From assembly GCA_026874595.1 (NCBI GenBank), contig CM049308.1, forward strand, positions 25,592,367 to 25,656,366: a stretch of 64,000 nucleotides of DNA. Reading direction: 5' to 3'. This document shows, one piece after another, positions 1 to 10,228 of the stretch (positions are counted from its first letter, which is position 1; every line of letters starts with the position of its first letter). Under the pieces are notes generated by a model that saw only the letters and a program-made list of their open reading frames with translations, did not search any database and had not been told where the DNA came from. The position numbers were made by a program, and so were the translations under genes. Source of the DNA: Sipunculus nudus (Eukaryota; Annelida; Sipuncula; Golfingiida; Sipunculidae).

Positions 1-123
1 GTTATAAAAGTGTGGGCATAAACCAGGTTTGGTCAGTTTAGTGATGCACTTTAGTGGTGTACATCATGCATGTAACTGTTATCAGGGAGGGTCAGGACCC
101 TCTCACAAGTTTTGACCTTTCAG

Positions 124-281
124 CATGTATTGTAACGGCTGTGAATCTGGCTGCAAGGGTTCAGGGCAATGTTTCCATTGCCCCATTTGTCCAGTTTCCA
201 TTTTTAAACCAGCATGGAAATACAAGTTGGAGAAGCACCTTAGAAGCCACTTTGAACGAAGAGGGAGCCTCATAACTCATG
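124..281 (+). CDS. Exon with Cys-rich segment and C2H2-like finger
   Basis: The acceptor is the tttcag ending at 123 and the donor is CATG|GTATTT at 281/282. The exon reads in the frame starting ATG at 125: MYCNGCESGCKG followed by CFHCPICPVSIF and KHLRSHFER. This gives paired cysteines and a His-x4-His pair consistent with zinc binding. It ends in phase 1, which fits the next exon. The longer open frame over the same bases (54-275) lacks the Cys/His pattern and is a shadow. Confidence 0.6.
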
Positions 282-435
282 GTATTTCAAATTAAATTAT
301 GACTGTATCATTACTATTTATTAATGTCTGTAACAAATATTTGGATATGTAACATATATAAATATAAGTGAAAACTAGTTGCATGTGTAATTTACAACTT
401 TTAAGATAATAACTATTTCTGTGTTTCCTGAACTG

Positions 436-469
436 TATATATATCCATTATATATATATATATATATCC

Positions 470-510
<41 letters not shown>

Positions 511-529
511 AGTATATATATATTACCAT
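436..529. repeat. (TA)n microsatellite with TCCA interruptions
   Basis: Alternating TA runs are broken by tatcca three times. The tract lies in the intron between the first two zinc-finger exons. No other structure is seen in this intron. Confidence 0.9.
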
Positions 530-746
530 TATTTACACCGTACTGTGTCATTTACCTGTAATCACTACTGACACTGAAATTTTAATGTTAAAAACATATT
601 TTCACCAATGACCAATATACTAATAAAAAGTAATTAATACAAATTGTGCTAAATTCAATATTCATGAATATATAATAATCAAAACAATAACTCAAGTGTT
701 ATTTCATTTGCTTTTGGTGTATCATTATATCATTTAAAAATTGCAG

Positions 747-1394
747 GCTATCAGATTGCCGCGTGTCCTCAGGCTTGTGATAGTAATCAGAGAGACTCGG
801 TAAGAAAGAAACATTTCCACTGTCCAAATTGCAGCAAGACTTATAAGAGAAGCTACTGTTTGTCTAGTCACATGTATACGTGCTTAGAGATACCCAACAC
901 TGCAGATGTCCATGACAAATGTGCGCAATCTACAGATGAACCTATAGAGAATGATGTCCTGTCACCAGGTATAAATGATAATGGGTCTGTTGAGCCTCAG
1001 CCACCAACATTATCAACAGACAATTCAGAAGTTCATAGTTCACTGAATTGATATTTGTGAATCTGAAGAATCAAGCAATCATTCAACAGACCTTGGTTCA
1101 GACGGAGTGACTTGTAATAAAGCAAAGTTTAAAGAATGTCACCACTGCAAACTGTTGTTTCACCCTAAAGCAGTCCGTAGGCACATAAACTCAAAGCATT
1201 TGAAGGTCACTAATGGTCTAACACAAATGACCGCAGACAGTCATTTTTCCTGCTGCGTTGATGTGAACAATGGTATATATGCAGTGGCAAGTAATAGGAC
1301 TGGCATAAGATCACCAATACATGTGATACAGCGTTCAACAGGACCAGAACAGCAATTACACTGTGACGTCAAAGAGTGCATGGATGTTGCTCAG
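747..1394 (+). CDS. Exon with two C2H2-type fingers, frameshifted
   Basis: The acceptor is ttgcag at 741-746 and the donor is CAG|GTAAGA at 1394/1395. The first half reads KKHFHCPNCSKTYKR followed by SSHMYTC, then a Ser/Pro/Asp-rich linker that stops at TGA 1049-1051. The next frame is open from 1047 and reads DICESEESSNHSTDLG, then the finger KECHHCKLLFHP with HINSKH. One extra base (or two missing) near 1045 would join them. The linker composition is the same on both sides of the break, so one exon with a frameshift is more likely than two exons. Confidence 0.6.
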
Positions 1395-1666
1395 GTAAGA
1401 ATCTTTGTTATGTTTCAAATTCTAATGTGATATACAGTGTACATCCATATACCCAAGAAAAGTGATCACTTATAACGGAATGAAATTAAATGTAATACTA
1501 CCAGTATTTACAAAGCTTTCTGTTCCGTTTACTACACCTAAGCAGTAATTCCATTTTCTCAGCAGAACTATGGATATATCAAGTTATTAGAATACAATTA
1601 TATGCAAAACCTAAATAACATAGAATATGCATCAGTTTAAACATAAATGAACTTCTCAATTGACAG

Positions 1667-2351
1667 GTGCAATGGAGGAGTGGAAACGCCAGCTTCATGT
1701 GTCTACACTTGCAGTCTGTCCAGTTCTGTGTTCCTGGTGTGGCATGTGATGTTACAACACAGTCATTGGAGGATATGACTAGGGCTGGGTTTATGGGTCC
1801 TGGAAGACAGAGTGACTGTAAGGAACTGGCAGCCAGGGCAACAGAACAACTGAAACCTCTCACAGTTGAAATTCCCAATGACCAGCACACTAGCACAAGG
1901 TACAAATTCTACAGTGTCTTCACCGATGAAATAAGCTATTGGTCCAAGACCGGAAGGACAATTGTTACAGTAGATACAAAAACTTCTATAATGAGTTGTA
2001 GGTGTAGGCAAAAGGGTTGCCAGCATCGTGCTCTTGTGAAATGGAGGTTGTTTCAGGATGGACATGGAGAGATACTGCAAGAGCTGACCGAGAGTGACCA
2101 GGATGATGATGAAGATGAGTCCAGTGATGCATACCCACCAACAGGAACTGCACTGAAACAAATGATTGACTATATACAAGAGCAGAAACAGATACCAAAA
2201 TATGTTCCTATGAATTTTTGTGAGGAAAATCTACCCTCTCACTTGATACCTACTGAAACAACTTGCCACTACTGCAGTGTTCCATTATCACCACCAGTTG
2301 TTATTTCAAGACGAGCCCAAATCTTGACTGTGTATTGTGAACCACTGACAG
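1667..2351 (+). CDS. Exon with SWIM-type zinc-binding motif
   Basis: The acceptor is ttgacag ending at 1666 and the donor is ACAG|GTGAGT at 2351/2352, leaving phase 1. The 228 codons start VQWRSGNASFMC and include CLHLQSVQF, CKELAARATEQL, YSVFTDEISYWSKTGR, the SWIM pattern CxCx4CxH (CRCRQKGCQHRALVKWRLF), the acidic stretch ESDQDDDEDESSD and a CHYC knuckle near the end. SWIM motifs bind zinc and are found in MULE and KDZ-type transposases and their domesticated relatives. The exon is intact; the damage lies in its neighbours. Confidence 0.7.
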
Positions 2352-2436
2352 GTGAGTACCATAATAATTCTGTACATAAAAGCTTTACTAAAAAGTTATC
2401 TAAACGCACTGTGAGTAAATATTGTTTGAGATATAA

Positions 2437-2738
2437 ACTATTTGGGTCGGAACGACACGAATGCCCCCGCCTGGGGCAAATTAGAAACATTTGTTAAATT
2501 TTGTAAATTTTTTTAAGTTCAGGAAGTGTCGTATGGTCAAAAGTAGGTCAACGGGGACGAAACGCGAACCGAATCTGTAACTGGTCATTATCTGCCCACA
2601 CACCAAAAATCAGGCCAATATTTCAGGCATTGCGAAAAAAAGTCCGTACAACTGTTTGATTTCGGAATGACGGAAGGACGGAAGGACGGACATGGGTAAA
2701 ACTATATGCCCCGGCCACTTTGTGGCGGGGGCATAAAA
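2437..2738. mobile_element. One-unit copy of the GTCGGAACGACACG element (MITE-like)
   Basis: It sits in the intron between exons 1667-2351 and 2927-3066. It begins near GTCGGAACGACACGAATG and ends near GGCGGGGGCATAAAA. An 11-bp inverted pair, ATGCCCCCGCC at 2461-2471 and its complement at 2724-2734, marks the ends. The inside holds one unit of the repeat that is reiterated about 15 times at 33172-35925 (recognisable by GGTCAAAAGTAGGTCAAC and CAGGCATTGCGAAAAAAAGT). No transposase is encoded. Confidence 0.75.
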
Positions 2739-2926
2739 ATAGAAATATCACACTTCAAGCAGCATCACATTGCATCTTTTGGCCTAAAAGTTAGAATAAA
2801 TAATGATACAAAAGATTAGTAATTTCAGATTGTGTACATACTAGTACAAATCCATTATTCATTGGTATGCTCAACAGATGGTGTCTGAGATATTATGTGT
2901 CATATGCATGTGTCATTTAATTTCAG

Positions 2927-3066
2927 GCTTTGTCACCTACTACTAGCAGTGTCCAGAATGTCACACTCTATATAAATATCAAAAATGGCAACATGGAATC
3001 TACAACTACAACGATCGCCTACTCTTGTCCTATCCATTTCTGATGGAGTTACGTAGTGGGTTAGTG
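2927..3066 (+). CDS. Exon with CPEC knuckle and premature TAG
   Basis: The acceptor is aatttcag ending at 2926 and the donor is GTG|GTAGGT at 3066/3067. Phase 1 from the previous exon gives GFVTYY, then TAG (2944-2946), then QCPECHTLYKYQKWQHGIYN and NDRLLLSYPFLMELRSGLV. Phases on both sides match, and the residues after the stop fit the family, so the stop looks like a real lesion or a base error in an otherwise good exon. Confidence 0.6.
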
Positions 3067-3370
3067 GTAGGTGCTGTCATTCTGGTACTACTTGTAGTTT
3101 CATAATAGTTAAGGAATATATTTGCATTCCTTTATTGATCGTAGGATTGATCAGTTTTGTACCATGGTTTCTAATCTGTTAAAATATCAAAGATGTAATT
3201 ATCTATATCAAATAAATGTAATTATGTCTTAAAATAATTATGTTCTCAAGTGTCTGTTAGATAGTTATTTTATAAATCTAATGACTGTCTCATTTTAAAC
3301 AAATCTTTATTAACATGTATCCCTAATTAAATCATACCTTACTTATTTAATCAGCACCTGTTTTTTGCAG

Positions 3371-3674
3371 AACCACACAGCATTGAGTCGAGTGTTTGGT
3401 ATGCTAGAATACCGACTGGGCATCCACCTGAACAATCGAGACATAGAGAACGCCTATCTGTCCTTTGAAGCCCTGTATCAACATGAATATGAGTATTCTT
3501 GCATCCTCTGCGGACATCACCCAAAAATTCTCATTCATGATCTCACAAAAAAAGCTGTATTCAGATATGAAGCTAGTGCTCTCAAAGTTCCAAATGACCC
3601 TTCACCCCTGGTAGATACTGTGCAGTTTTGGAGTGATGTTTCTACGGAAATATTAGCACGGGGAGTTGTCAGAG
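3371..3674 (+). CDS. Exon with CILCG knuckle
   Basis: The acceptor is ttttttgcag ending at 3370 and the donor is AGAG|GTGAGT. The exon is open throughout: NHTALSRVFGMLEYRLG, then NAYLSFEALYQHEYEYSC, ILCGHHPKILIHDLTKKAVF and VDTVQFWSDVSTEILARGVV. Phase 0 in and phase 1 out. It continues the protein directly after LRSGLV of the previous exon. Confidence 0.65.
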
Positions 3675-4468
3675 GTGAGTTTATATTTAACAATACAGTA
3701 TCTTGAGGAAAAAAAAAAAACATTTGAAAACTGGCTATATATCCTGCATAGTTGTTTAGTTCATGTTTATATTTCAAGTTTGCATACCATTCAGGATATA
3801 TAGCCAGTACAAAAATAACGATTTCAAGCCTCAAGTTGGAATGTTTTGGAGAAGGGTAACAGTCTAATTTATATAGCACAAGGGCGCCCCCTAGTTGCTG
3901 ATGTTATGCAAAGCAGCCATGTTTAACCAGACGACAGGCTGTCTCTGAGTAGTCAGTTTGTTTCAGCCCCTCAAACAAAAAAGTATAATTATTAAGCCAA
4001 CTAATTTTAATGTAAACCTGCTGTGGATAAATCAACCAAACAGACTAAATAAACTTTTTATGCTGACATCATCCAGATAAAAGGTGAGAAGCTGTCAGTT
4101 TAAAAGTTAGTTCCAATTTTTTTGTTTAGGTATCGGAGTGTATGGACCTGTATACCACTACAAGCAGTTTAGCTTGTGTGGTATGGATACCGCTAGTATC
4201 TGGTGACCATTGATCTCACTAAATATGCGTAGATTTTGCTTGTAATCAAACTAAGGCGAGACATTTTATTGACTGAATATGCGTGGTTTGCCAATAATAG
4301 AACTCGGGTGAGATAATCTTTTGGTAAGTAATTATGGTGAGTTTGGTGAAAATCCGTCAAAGCCCCGGTAAGTTAAAGCGGCAACACTAAAAGTTAACGG
4401 ACGGACGGACATTGGGCATATACCATAATTCTACTGTCATATGACGGCCGAAAAAAAAAATCACAAAG
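3675..4468. other. Intron or intergenic DNA with repeat ends and a hairpin
   Basis: No coding frame is convincing. A strong hairpin lies at 4150-4190 (GTATACCACTACAAGC against GCTTGTGTGGTATGGATAC, loop agttta). The segment at about 4380-4440, with ACGGACGGACGGACATTGGG, looks like the terminus of another dispersed repeat, by its similarity in style to the GACGGAC-bearing termini elsewhere in the window. Confidence 0.5.
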
Positions 4469-6573
4469 TTAATCACAAAATTCACAAATGTTATTATCTT
4501 CACCATCAGTACACGCTACATGAGACCAACCGTGAAAAACTTTACACTGAATCCAGTCTTCTCCTGGAGAAGAATTTGTAATAAATCCCCACAAACTAAA
4601 CATGAAGAATCCTTTGAATATGTCTCATTATTTTTGCTGACAGAATGGTATGGGAAATGCAATGTGTTGGTCTGCTGAGGTTTAGCAAGATGTTTTTGCT
4701 TTTCTACTGACTTGGACTTCGACATACGTCTTTTCTTTGTTATTTTTGATATTGAAATTTTTTTGTGACGCCCTTGCGTTTTAAACCTTTGGATTTTCGC
4801 TCATCCATGAGACGGGTCAGGCGAGTTTTCACTGGCGTGCTGGTCAGAATTTCTGTTGTAGATTTATTCCTCTGGGTTCCCCCGTTTCTCGGTCCAGCTG
4901 TCATGAAAGGCCGAAGCATTTCAGGGGTTATATGTTAAGTGGCTGAAGAGATATCCTGCAGTGCCTGTCGCTGGGGGTTCTTGTCTAGAGTGACGGCCTG
5001 TTGTGCGTGTGGCTGGGTTGCCTGGGGAGTCTGGGCTGCTGTGACGGCCTGCTGTGTGTTTGGCTGGGTTGCCTGGGGAGACTGGGATGGAGTCACGGCC
5101 TGCTGTGCATGTGGCTCAATTGCCTGGGGCGTCTAGGCTGGAGTGACGGCCTGCTCTACGTGTGGCTGGGTTGCCTGGGGAGTCTCAGCTGGAGTAACGG
5201 TCTGCTGTGCGTTTGGCTGGGTTGCCTGGGGCGTCTGGGCTGGAATGACGGCCTGCTGTGGGTGTGGCCCGGTTGCATGGGGAGTCTCGCCTGGAGTGAC
5301 TGCCTGCTGTGATTGTGGCTTGGTTGCCTGGATAGTCTCGGATGGAGTGACGGCCTGTTGTGCGTGTGGCTTGGTTGCCTAGGGAGCCTGGGATGGAGTG
5401 AAGGCCTGCTGTGCGTGTGGCTGGATTGCCTGGCCTGTCGCCGTGGCCTGTTGATCAGCTGATAGTGACCTACCAGTAACAAAAGCTGGCATATACTCTT
5501 CCTCTGAGAAAACATATATGTTGTATGGATGTATTCCTGTGACTGCAAAGCCCTTTTGAATGTTGGATGGTGTTGCTGCAAGAGAGAGCGCATCTCTAAC
5601 AATTCCTGGCAAATCATATATTGTCAGGGTTTTGCCTGGGTGTCTTTTCATCCACCCATCACAAGCTGAGTTTATGTACTTCTTAAATGGCCCATAGACA
5701 GAGCGGTCCAGTGGCTGCAGTTTGTGAGAGCAATGTGGTGGGAACGTTGAGACAACCACAACGTTGTCTCTGCAAAAGTCAATCACCGGCAACGATACAT
5801 GAGAAGCATGGTTATTAAGGAGGAGCAGCACAGGATGCTCATTGGTGCATTTGGTGACAAATACGAAATGCTTGATAAAAATGAGAAAGTCTTCTGCTGT
5901 CATCCAGCCATAAGGATTAGCAGACCCTATACATCCAGCTGGACCATTTGCAACGAAATGCTCACGAAAATGAACACGTGGAAATATCGATAGGTGGTAT
6001 CGAGTTCCCACAAGCATTTACAGCAATAGCCATTGTTACTAGAGCCCCCCTCTCAGCTGAAGTGACGGCCCCCTCTTGCTTCACGACACGATTTGCCACA
6101 ATATGATCAGGCCTTTGAACGGTGGTGACCCCCGTCTCGTCACAGTTGTATACTAGTATCTCATGACTTTGAAATCTGTATTTTTCCAGAACAAAGCCTA
6201 AATTGTCAAAGAATTTCTTGACATTGGTTTCATTGAAACTTGTGGCCCTGCTTAGAGACGTTGCTTCGGGGGTCCTTACGGCCAGCGAGGGGTTACGTTT
6301 AAGAAAGGACGAAAACCAGTCTCGGCCAGCCATCTCAGCTGCTGTCAAAGTTCGTGGAAATGTGTTGTGATTACCCACGGCAAACTGATAGGCTAGCTTT
6401 CTTACATCCTTCGGTGTCAATCCATGGTACATTGATGACACTTTTATAACATAATCTGATAACTGTTTCTCTTGTGCCTGTGTAAACACCAACCGTGACA
6501 TTTTGTATCCTATGGTTGGGTTTTCCCCATCCTTCATTTTCTTGCAGTATCTCTGCAGGGTCATGAAATTGAT
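4469..6573 (-). pseudogene. Tigger/pogo-like (Tc1/mariner superfamily) transposase, frameshifted
   Basis: The last exon starts after an acceptor (tttcag) at 6573. It reads a CENP-B-like helix-turn-helix region (FAVGNHNTFPRTLTAAEMAG, WFSSFLKRNP) and then a DDE_1 core: YNCDETGVTT, IPP break, FPRVHF, LLLLNNHASH, TFPPHCSHKLQPLDRSVYGPFKK, GFAVTGIHPYN. The second catalytic position reads LLNNH where the family has LLDNH, so Asp is replaced by Asn. Breaks: a frameshift near 6000, stops at 5379-5381 and near 5134 inside the repeat tail, and frameshifts near 4745 and 4565. The C-terminus ends with a Cys/His knuckle set (CLVCG, then GEDWIQC, WSHVAC, CEFC) typical of these proteins, with a stop at 4469-4471. 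The N-terminal DNA-binding exon was not found. Confidence 0.85.
4990..5446. repeat. 51-bp minisatellite inside the transposase tail
   Basis: Nine units start at 4990, 5041, 5092, 5143, 5194, 5245, 5296, 5347 and 5398, at exactly 51-bp spacing with no indels, plus a partial unit. On the minus strand in the transposase frame each unit encodes 17 residues of the type QAVTPAETPQATQPHAQ. Exact multiples of three keep the frame, so expansion did not itself break the protein; base substitutions made the stops. Confidence 0.9.
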
Positions 6574-6599
6574 CTGAAATACAAAGTAAGAAATCATTG

Positions 6600-7160
6600 A
6601 CCAGACTATTAAGACACGAGCTTACCTCCACGCACATATATACACAAACACACGCACAAGTCGTGGATCCTTTTTAAAAGCTGAACGGGGGCGCATTGTT
6701 ATGGGTGAAATATCACCGATTTATAATCACACACACATAAATTTCATAAATAGAATTAATATATGGAGATTTGTATCAGACATGTCATGTTCATTTCATG
6801 GAACGAAAAAAATTAAACTTCAGCATGATATGGAGCAAAATTAAAAAAAAAGTCACTTCTATATTTTCACTTATAATTTGCATATCAGCTTATATTAAAG
6901 TTTTCTTTTGTGCCTCTTGCGCCCTTCTATCCCTCTCCACTGGTACAATGGTATTTTTCTTTGGGGGGGGGGGGGGAGGTGTGGGGGGGGGGGGGAGAGA
7001 CATTTGTTACAGAAATCTCCAGAGAAAGCTTTTGAAAATATTAATTATACAGTTATTAATGAACAAACCAATCTATGAAATACACATGAAACTTTAAATG
7101 CATCTGGTAAACAGTATTTCTATAATGTTTCTATATGTAACATCAATATAATTTATCATA
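6600..7160. other. No gene seen; two long G runs
   Basis: Poly-G runs lie at about 6963-6976 and 6983-6995, separated by AGGTGT. The open frame across them is low-complexity translation and is not supported. The upstream HTH exon expected for the Tigger-like transposase is not visible here. Confidence 0.6.
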
Positions 7161-7163
7161 TTA

Positions 7164-7505
7164 GGCCAAAAAAAAAAATAAAAGGTATGGTTCTCAGGCA
7201 CCGCCCGCATCAATTTTAAACCCCCGCATCAAACATTTTTATTTTGATTTTAATAGAAACTTACCAATTTTGAGCTGCAGCTGCTCGGACATTTCTTTCA
7301 AGAAAATAAAATTATACAATTTTTTTGTTATGTAGTACTTTAACTTGTTTAGCAAAATAAATATGTTATTATCATGCTTTTCCCTTATCATTTCACATTT
7401 TTATCGAAACATATATACAAAAAAAATAAAATAAAAAAACCGCACGCCCTCATTAATTTCTGAAAAAAAGTGCCTAAGAACCATACTTTTTTTTTTATTT
7501 TGGCC
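7164..7505. mobile_element. MITE, PIF/Harbinger-type (TTA target duplication)
   Basis: The ends form an inverted repeat of roughly 35 bases: left GGCCAAAAAAAAAAATAAAA followed by GGTATGGTTCTCAGGCAC, right (reverse complement) GGCCAAAATAAAAAAAAAAG followed by TATGGTTCTTAGGCAC. Direct TTA lies immediately outside both ends (7161-7163 and 7506-7508). A TWA target duplication with GGCC-type ends is characteristic of PIF/Harbinger MITEs. The 342-bp inside is non-coding. Confidence 0.8.
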
Positions 7506-7644
7506 TTATATCAATATTGGCACTTGTATAGTTCAGGTACTTTCAAAAATGATTAACTGAAAACTGTAGTCATGTATTTACTGTCTTGATAAGCAATGTC
7601 TTGAAGCAGCATTTTATACATCATAAATATAAAACCACATTCAA

Positions 7645-8040
7645 TAGTCAGGTGGCTTAACTGAATTATCGTTACACGCCGGATAAAAGCACCAAATTTG
7701 GTATGAAGTATCTACAGGTCAATCCTGTTCATTTTGGAGGGGGTGCCCACCCGAACTCCGTTTCTGGTTCTTTCAGCAGGCCCGAGTTCAAAATAACAGG
7801 AATTTACGTAAAATTTCACAAGTTTACAACAATAAAAGGAATGTTGTAAACTCATTTGACACTAAAAAACATTCAAATTAATTAATTTACATAATAAGAA
7901 CACCATTATAACATATAATGAACAGTTATCGTAGAAATTGTGACAAAAATAATGTTAAAGTATAATTGTAGGTCGCAAGAGGTCAAAAGGTCACGTCATC
8001 CATTGATGTTAAACTGTATCCTGTGAGTGTGTTCAAGTGC
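7645..8040. repeat. Dispersed repeat, family with AATTATCGTTAC
   Basis: The segment starts CTTAACTGAATTATCGTTAC, runs through CGGATAAAAGCACCAAATTT and TCAGCAGGCCCGAGTTC, and ends near GGTCAAAAGGTCACGTCATC. The same order of landmarks recurs at 8965-9330, and the first part recurs inverted at 12950-13085. No protein is encoded. Confidence 0.6.
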
Positions 8041-8964
8041 CCTCATGTTCTGTAAAGAAAAACTTGAAGAAGTTAACAAATATATCATTTCAATAAAAAA
8101 AAATAAAATTGCATAATGGTAAGGATTTTAAAGATTAAACACCCATATAATTAAAATATATAGGGAATATACTAGTATATATACACTTTTCCAATGAAAC
8201 CATCCCTTTTAAGCTATATCTGAAGTCATACTGACGAAGAACCCAGGTGATTGAAACAATTTATTGAATGTCCACACCGATTATCAATATTTATCAGGGT
8301 ACAAATACATCTCGATTATAAAATATGGTAAATGCAATAATAAAAGTGTGTCATGAAGCAATATTTGTTTCCACTTATCAAAAATAATATATATCTGGAG
8401 GGAAAAAAGCTACAAGCAAATCCATGGACTTATTGAGTATATAATAAGCTAATGGGCGGTTCTTGAACATCGGTTGGGTATTTATATATGTTTGGAATAA
8501 TAACATTTCCAAGAAATTAATAAATTGCAGTAAAATTATCGGTGGTAGCAATTTAGATCAGGTTTAAATACAATGGAGTTTACATTGGCGTTTAGTCTGT
8601 TGTTGTATTTTTTTTATGTTTAGAGTGAATTATGGTTTGTACATATATTTAATAAATACGTACCTCGCTGATAATCTTATATAACGCCTTAATAACTAAT
8701 TAATTATGAAATTATGTTACTTCAATTTGCAAGGAAAAGACTAAATCAAAGAACTCGGTATTTATTTACATTTTATTTACTTAAAAACTAGTTAATACTA
8801 AATGTATTTTTGCACTGAAGAAAATGTCAGACTACATTTACAATATTGTTTATAATTATTTATTTAGGTAAAATGAATATGCAAATGATATATTATGGTG
8901 ATGTGACCGCCATGTTAGCGTAAGTCTAAAGTTTTGTAGGTAAAACATTATTTTTTCAAATGTC
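8041..8964. other. No gene seen
   Basis: AT-rich sequence without a supported reading frame, RNA gene or recognisable repeat between two copies of a dispersed repeat. Confidence 0.5.
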
Positions 8965-9330
8965 CAAATAGACAGCCAACTTAATGGAATTATCGTTACA
9001 TATCGAACAAAAACACGAAATTTTGTCAGACGTATCTTCAGGTCAGTCCTTCAGATGCCCATTCAGCAGGCTAGAGTCCACAACAGCAGGATAACAAAAC
9101 GTTATCAGACCTTTAAAACAAAGAAGGGAATGCGGTAAAGTCAGTTGAACCTATATTTCATTTTCATTTAACCAATAATCATATTAGGAACACCCAAATA
9201 TATCAACCATCTGTTGCAGTAAATATGACCAAAACCAGTTTAGTTAAATGTAGTAGCTTCAGGTCAAAAGTCACGTCATACGTTCATCCTTTAATTGGTC
9301 CCTCGTTTTAAAGGTAAAATATTGGAGCTC
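8965..9330. repeat. Second, diverged copy of the AATTATCGTTAC repeat
   Basis: Shared landmarks with 7645-8040 are GGAATTATCGTTACATATCG, an AAATTT block, TCTTCAGGTCAGTCCTTCAG, TTCAGCAGGCTAGAGTCCAC and GGTCAAAAGTCACGTCATAC, in the same order and spacing. It lies directly upstream of the TA tract that borders the Penelope-like element. Confidence 0.55.
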
Positions 9331-9344
9331 GGCTTTTAAGAAAT

Positions 9345-9354
9345 ATATATATAC

Positions 9355-9407
<53 letters not shown>
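9345..9407. repeat. (TA)n / (CATA)n microsatellite
   Basis: ATACATACATACATAC leads into a pure TA run that abuts the left inverted repeat of the Penelope-like element at 9408. A TA-rich target is plausible for the insertion. Confidence 0.9.
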
Positions 9408-9410
<3 letters not shown>

Positions 9411-9452
9411 ACTAAAGTACGGTTAGTTTGACTTCATCAGTTTGGTAGGATT
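9408..9452 (+). repeat. Left inverted repeat of the Penelope-like element
   Basis: It starts ATAACTAAAGTACGGTTAG and is exactly complementary to the right end over 25 bases, then similar for about 19 more. Its inner edge falls within a few bases of the position equivalent to the predicted ribozyme cleavage site at the right end. Confidence 0.85.
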
Positions 9453-10228
9453 TACCAGGAGGCATTACTCAACAGTGGATACAGTTTTAACTCAAGTACA
9501 TCCGCTCGCAACAACCCAACACCGACGGAAAGAAGAGAAACAGAAGGAGGAACATAACGTGGTTCAATCCCCCATACAGCGCCAACGTGAAAACGAACAT
9601 AAGAAAAAAAAAGTTCCTACAGCTTCTTGACAAATGTTTCCCTCCTGACCACAGTTTACACAAAATCCTGAACCGTAACACCGTAAAAATCAGCTATAGC
9701 TGCATGCCTAACATGAAGCAGGTCATTTCAGCACACAACAAAGGACGACTTAACAATGAGAGAATTAAAGAAAAGAAAACAGAGAGCATAAGCAAAAACT
9801 GCAACTGTAGAAACCCGAAAGAATGCCCAATCATAGAGGGATGCCTTACTCAAAGCATAATTTACCAGGCCACAGTTACCAGACAAGATAACAAACAAGT
9901 GGAAACATATATCAGACTGACAGAAAACGCATTTAAAACGAGATACTATGGACACATCAGTAGTTTCAGGAATGAAAAATACAGAAATAGCACAACACTA
10001 AGCCAGTACGTGTGGACTCTGAAAGAAAACAACATACCCTATTCGGTCAAATGGAAAATCATGGCTAAATGCAGAGCTTATTCCAACACGTCCAAAAAAT
10101 GTAATTTATGCACCACCGAGAAATACTACATAATTTGCCGACCTGATCTGAGTTCACTAAACTATAGGAACGAGCTGACAACGTCATGCAAACATAGAAC
10201 TAAATACCTCCTTTGTAACCTTAAATAA
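9442..10228 (+). pseudogene. Penelope-like element C-terminal region with GIY-YIG nuclease domain
   Basis: The first frame reads IYQEALLNSGYSFNS, then a frameshift near 9540 leads to RNITWFNPPYSANVKTNI, FLQLLDKCFPPDHSLHKI and NRNTVKISYSCMPNMKQ, the connector typical of Penelope-like ORFs. A zinc-like CxCx5Cx5C motif (CNCRNPKECPIIEGC) precedes the GIY-YIG domain: IIYQATV, then TYIRLTENAFKTRYYGH, SSFRNEK, LSQYVWTLKE, CNLCTTEK and LNYRNELTTSCKH. The YIG position reads YIR, so the conserved Gly is Arg. The frame is open from 9492 to the TAA at 10226-10228. Confidence 0.85.

Larger units (their letters stand above)
124..3674 (+). pseudogene. C2H2 plus SWIM zinc-finger protein, five exons, damaged, 5' and 3' ends outside or unrecognised
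   Basis: Five exons join with matching phases: 124-281, 747-1394, 1667-2351, 2927-3066 and 3371-3674. Order of parts: a Cys-rich segment and C2H2-like finger (HCPIC...KHLRSH), a second finger (CPNC...HMYTC), a classic finger (CHHC...HINSKH), a CxHL segment, a SWIM-type motif (CRCRQKGCQH), an acidic stretch, then CPEC and CILCG knuckles. The order resembles HMGXB3-like and KDZ/Zisupton-associated proteins of animals; that family call is from memory and only moderately sure. Two lesions are visible: a frameshift near 1045 and an in-frame TAG at 2944-2946 just before the CPEC knuckle. Either a decayed copy or assembly errors would explain them. No following exon (phase 1) was found before the Tigger remnant at 4.5 kb. 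Confidence 0.65.

Noticed and set aside
1579-2490. Minus-strand open frames opposite the SWIM exon
   Set aside because: They are shadows of the plus-strand exon, which has splice sites and zinc-binding motifs.
4939-5382. Plus-strand open frames rich in Cys/Gly/Trp at 4.9-5.4 kb
   Set aside because: They are the wrong strand of the 51-bp minisatellite; the minus strand carries the transposase frame.
9430-9452. CTGATGA on the minus strand in the left inverted repeat, a possible second hammerhead core
   Set aside because: No stem II, GAAA or cleavage triplet follows in the correct order; only the right-hand motif is complete.
9540-9575. GTGGTTCAATCCCCC, considered as a tRNA or SINE B box
   Set aside because: It encodes ITWFNPPYS of the Penelope-like ORF and no A box or cloverleaf surrounds it.
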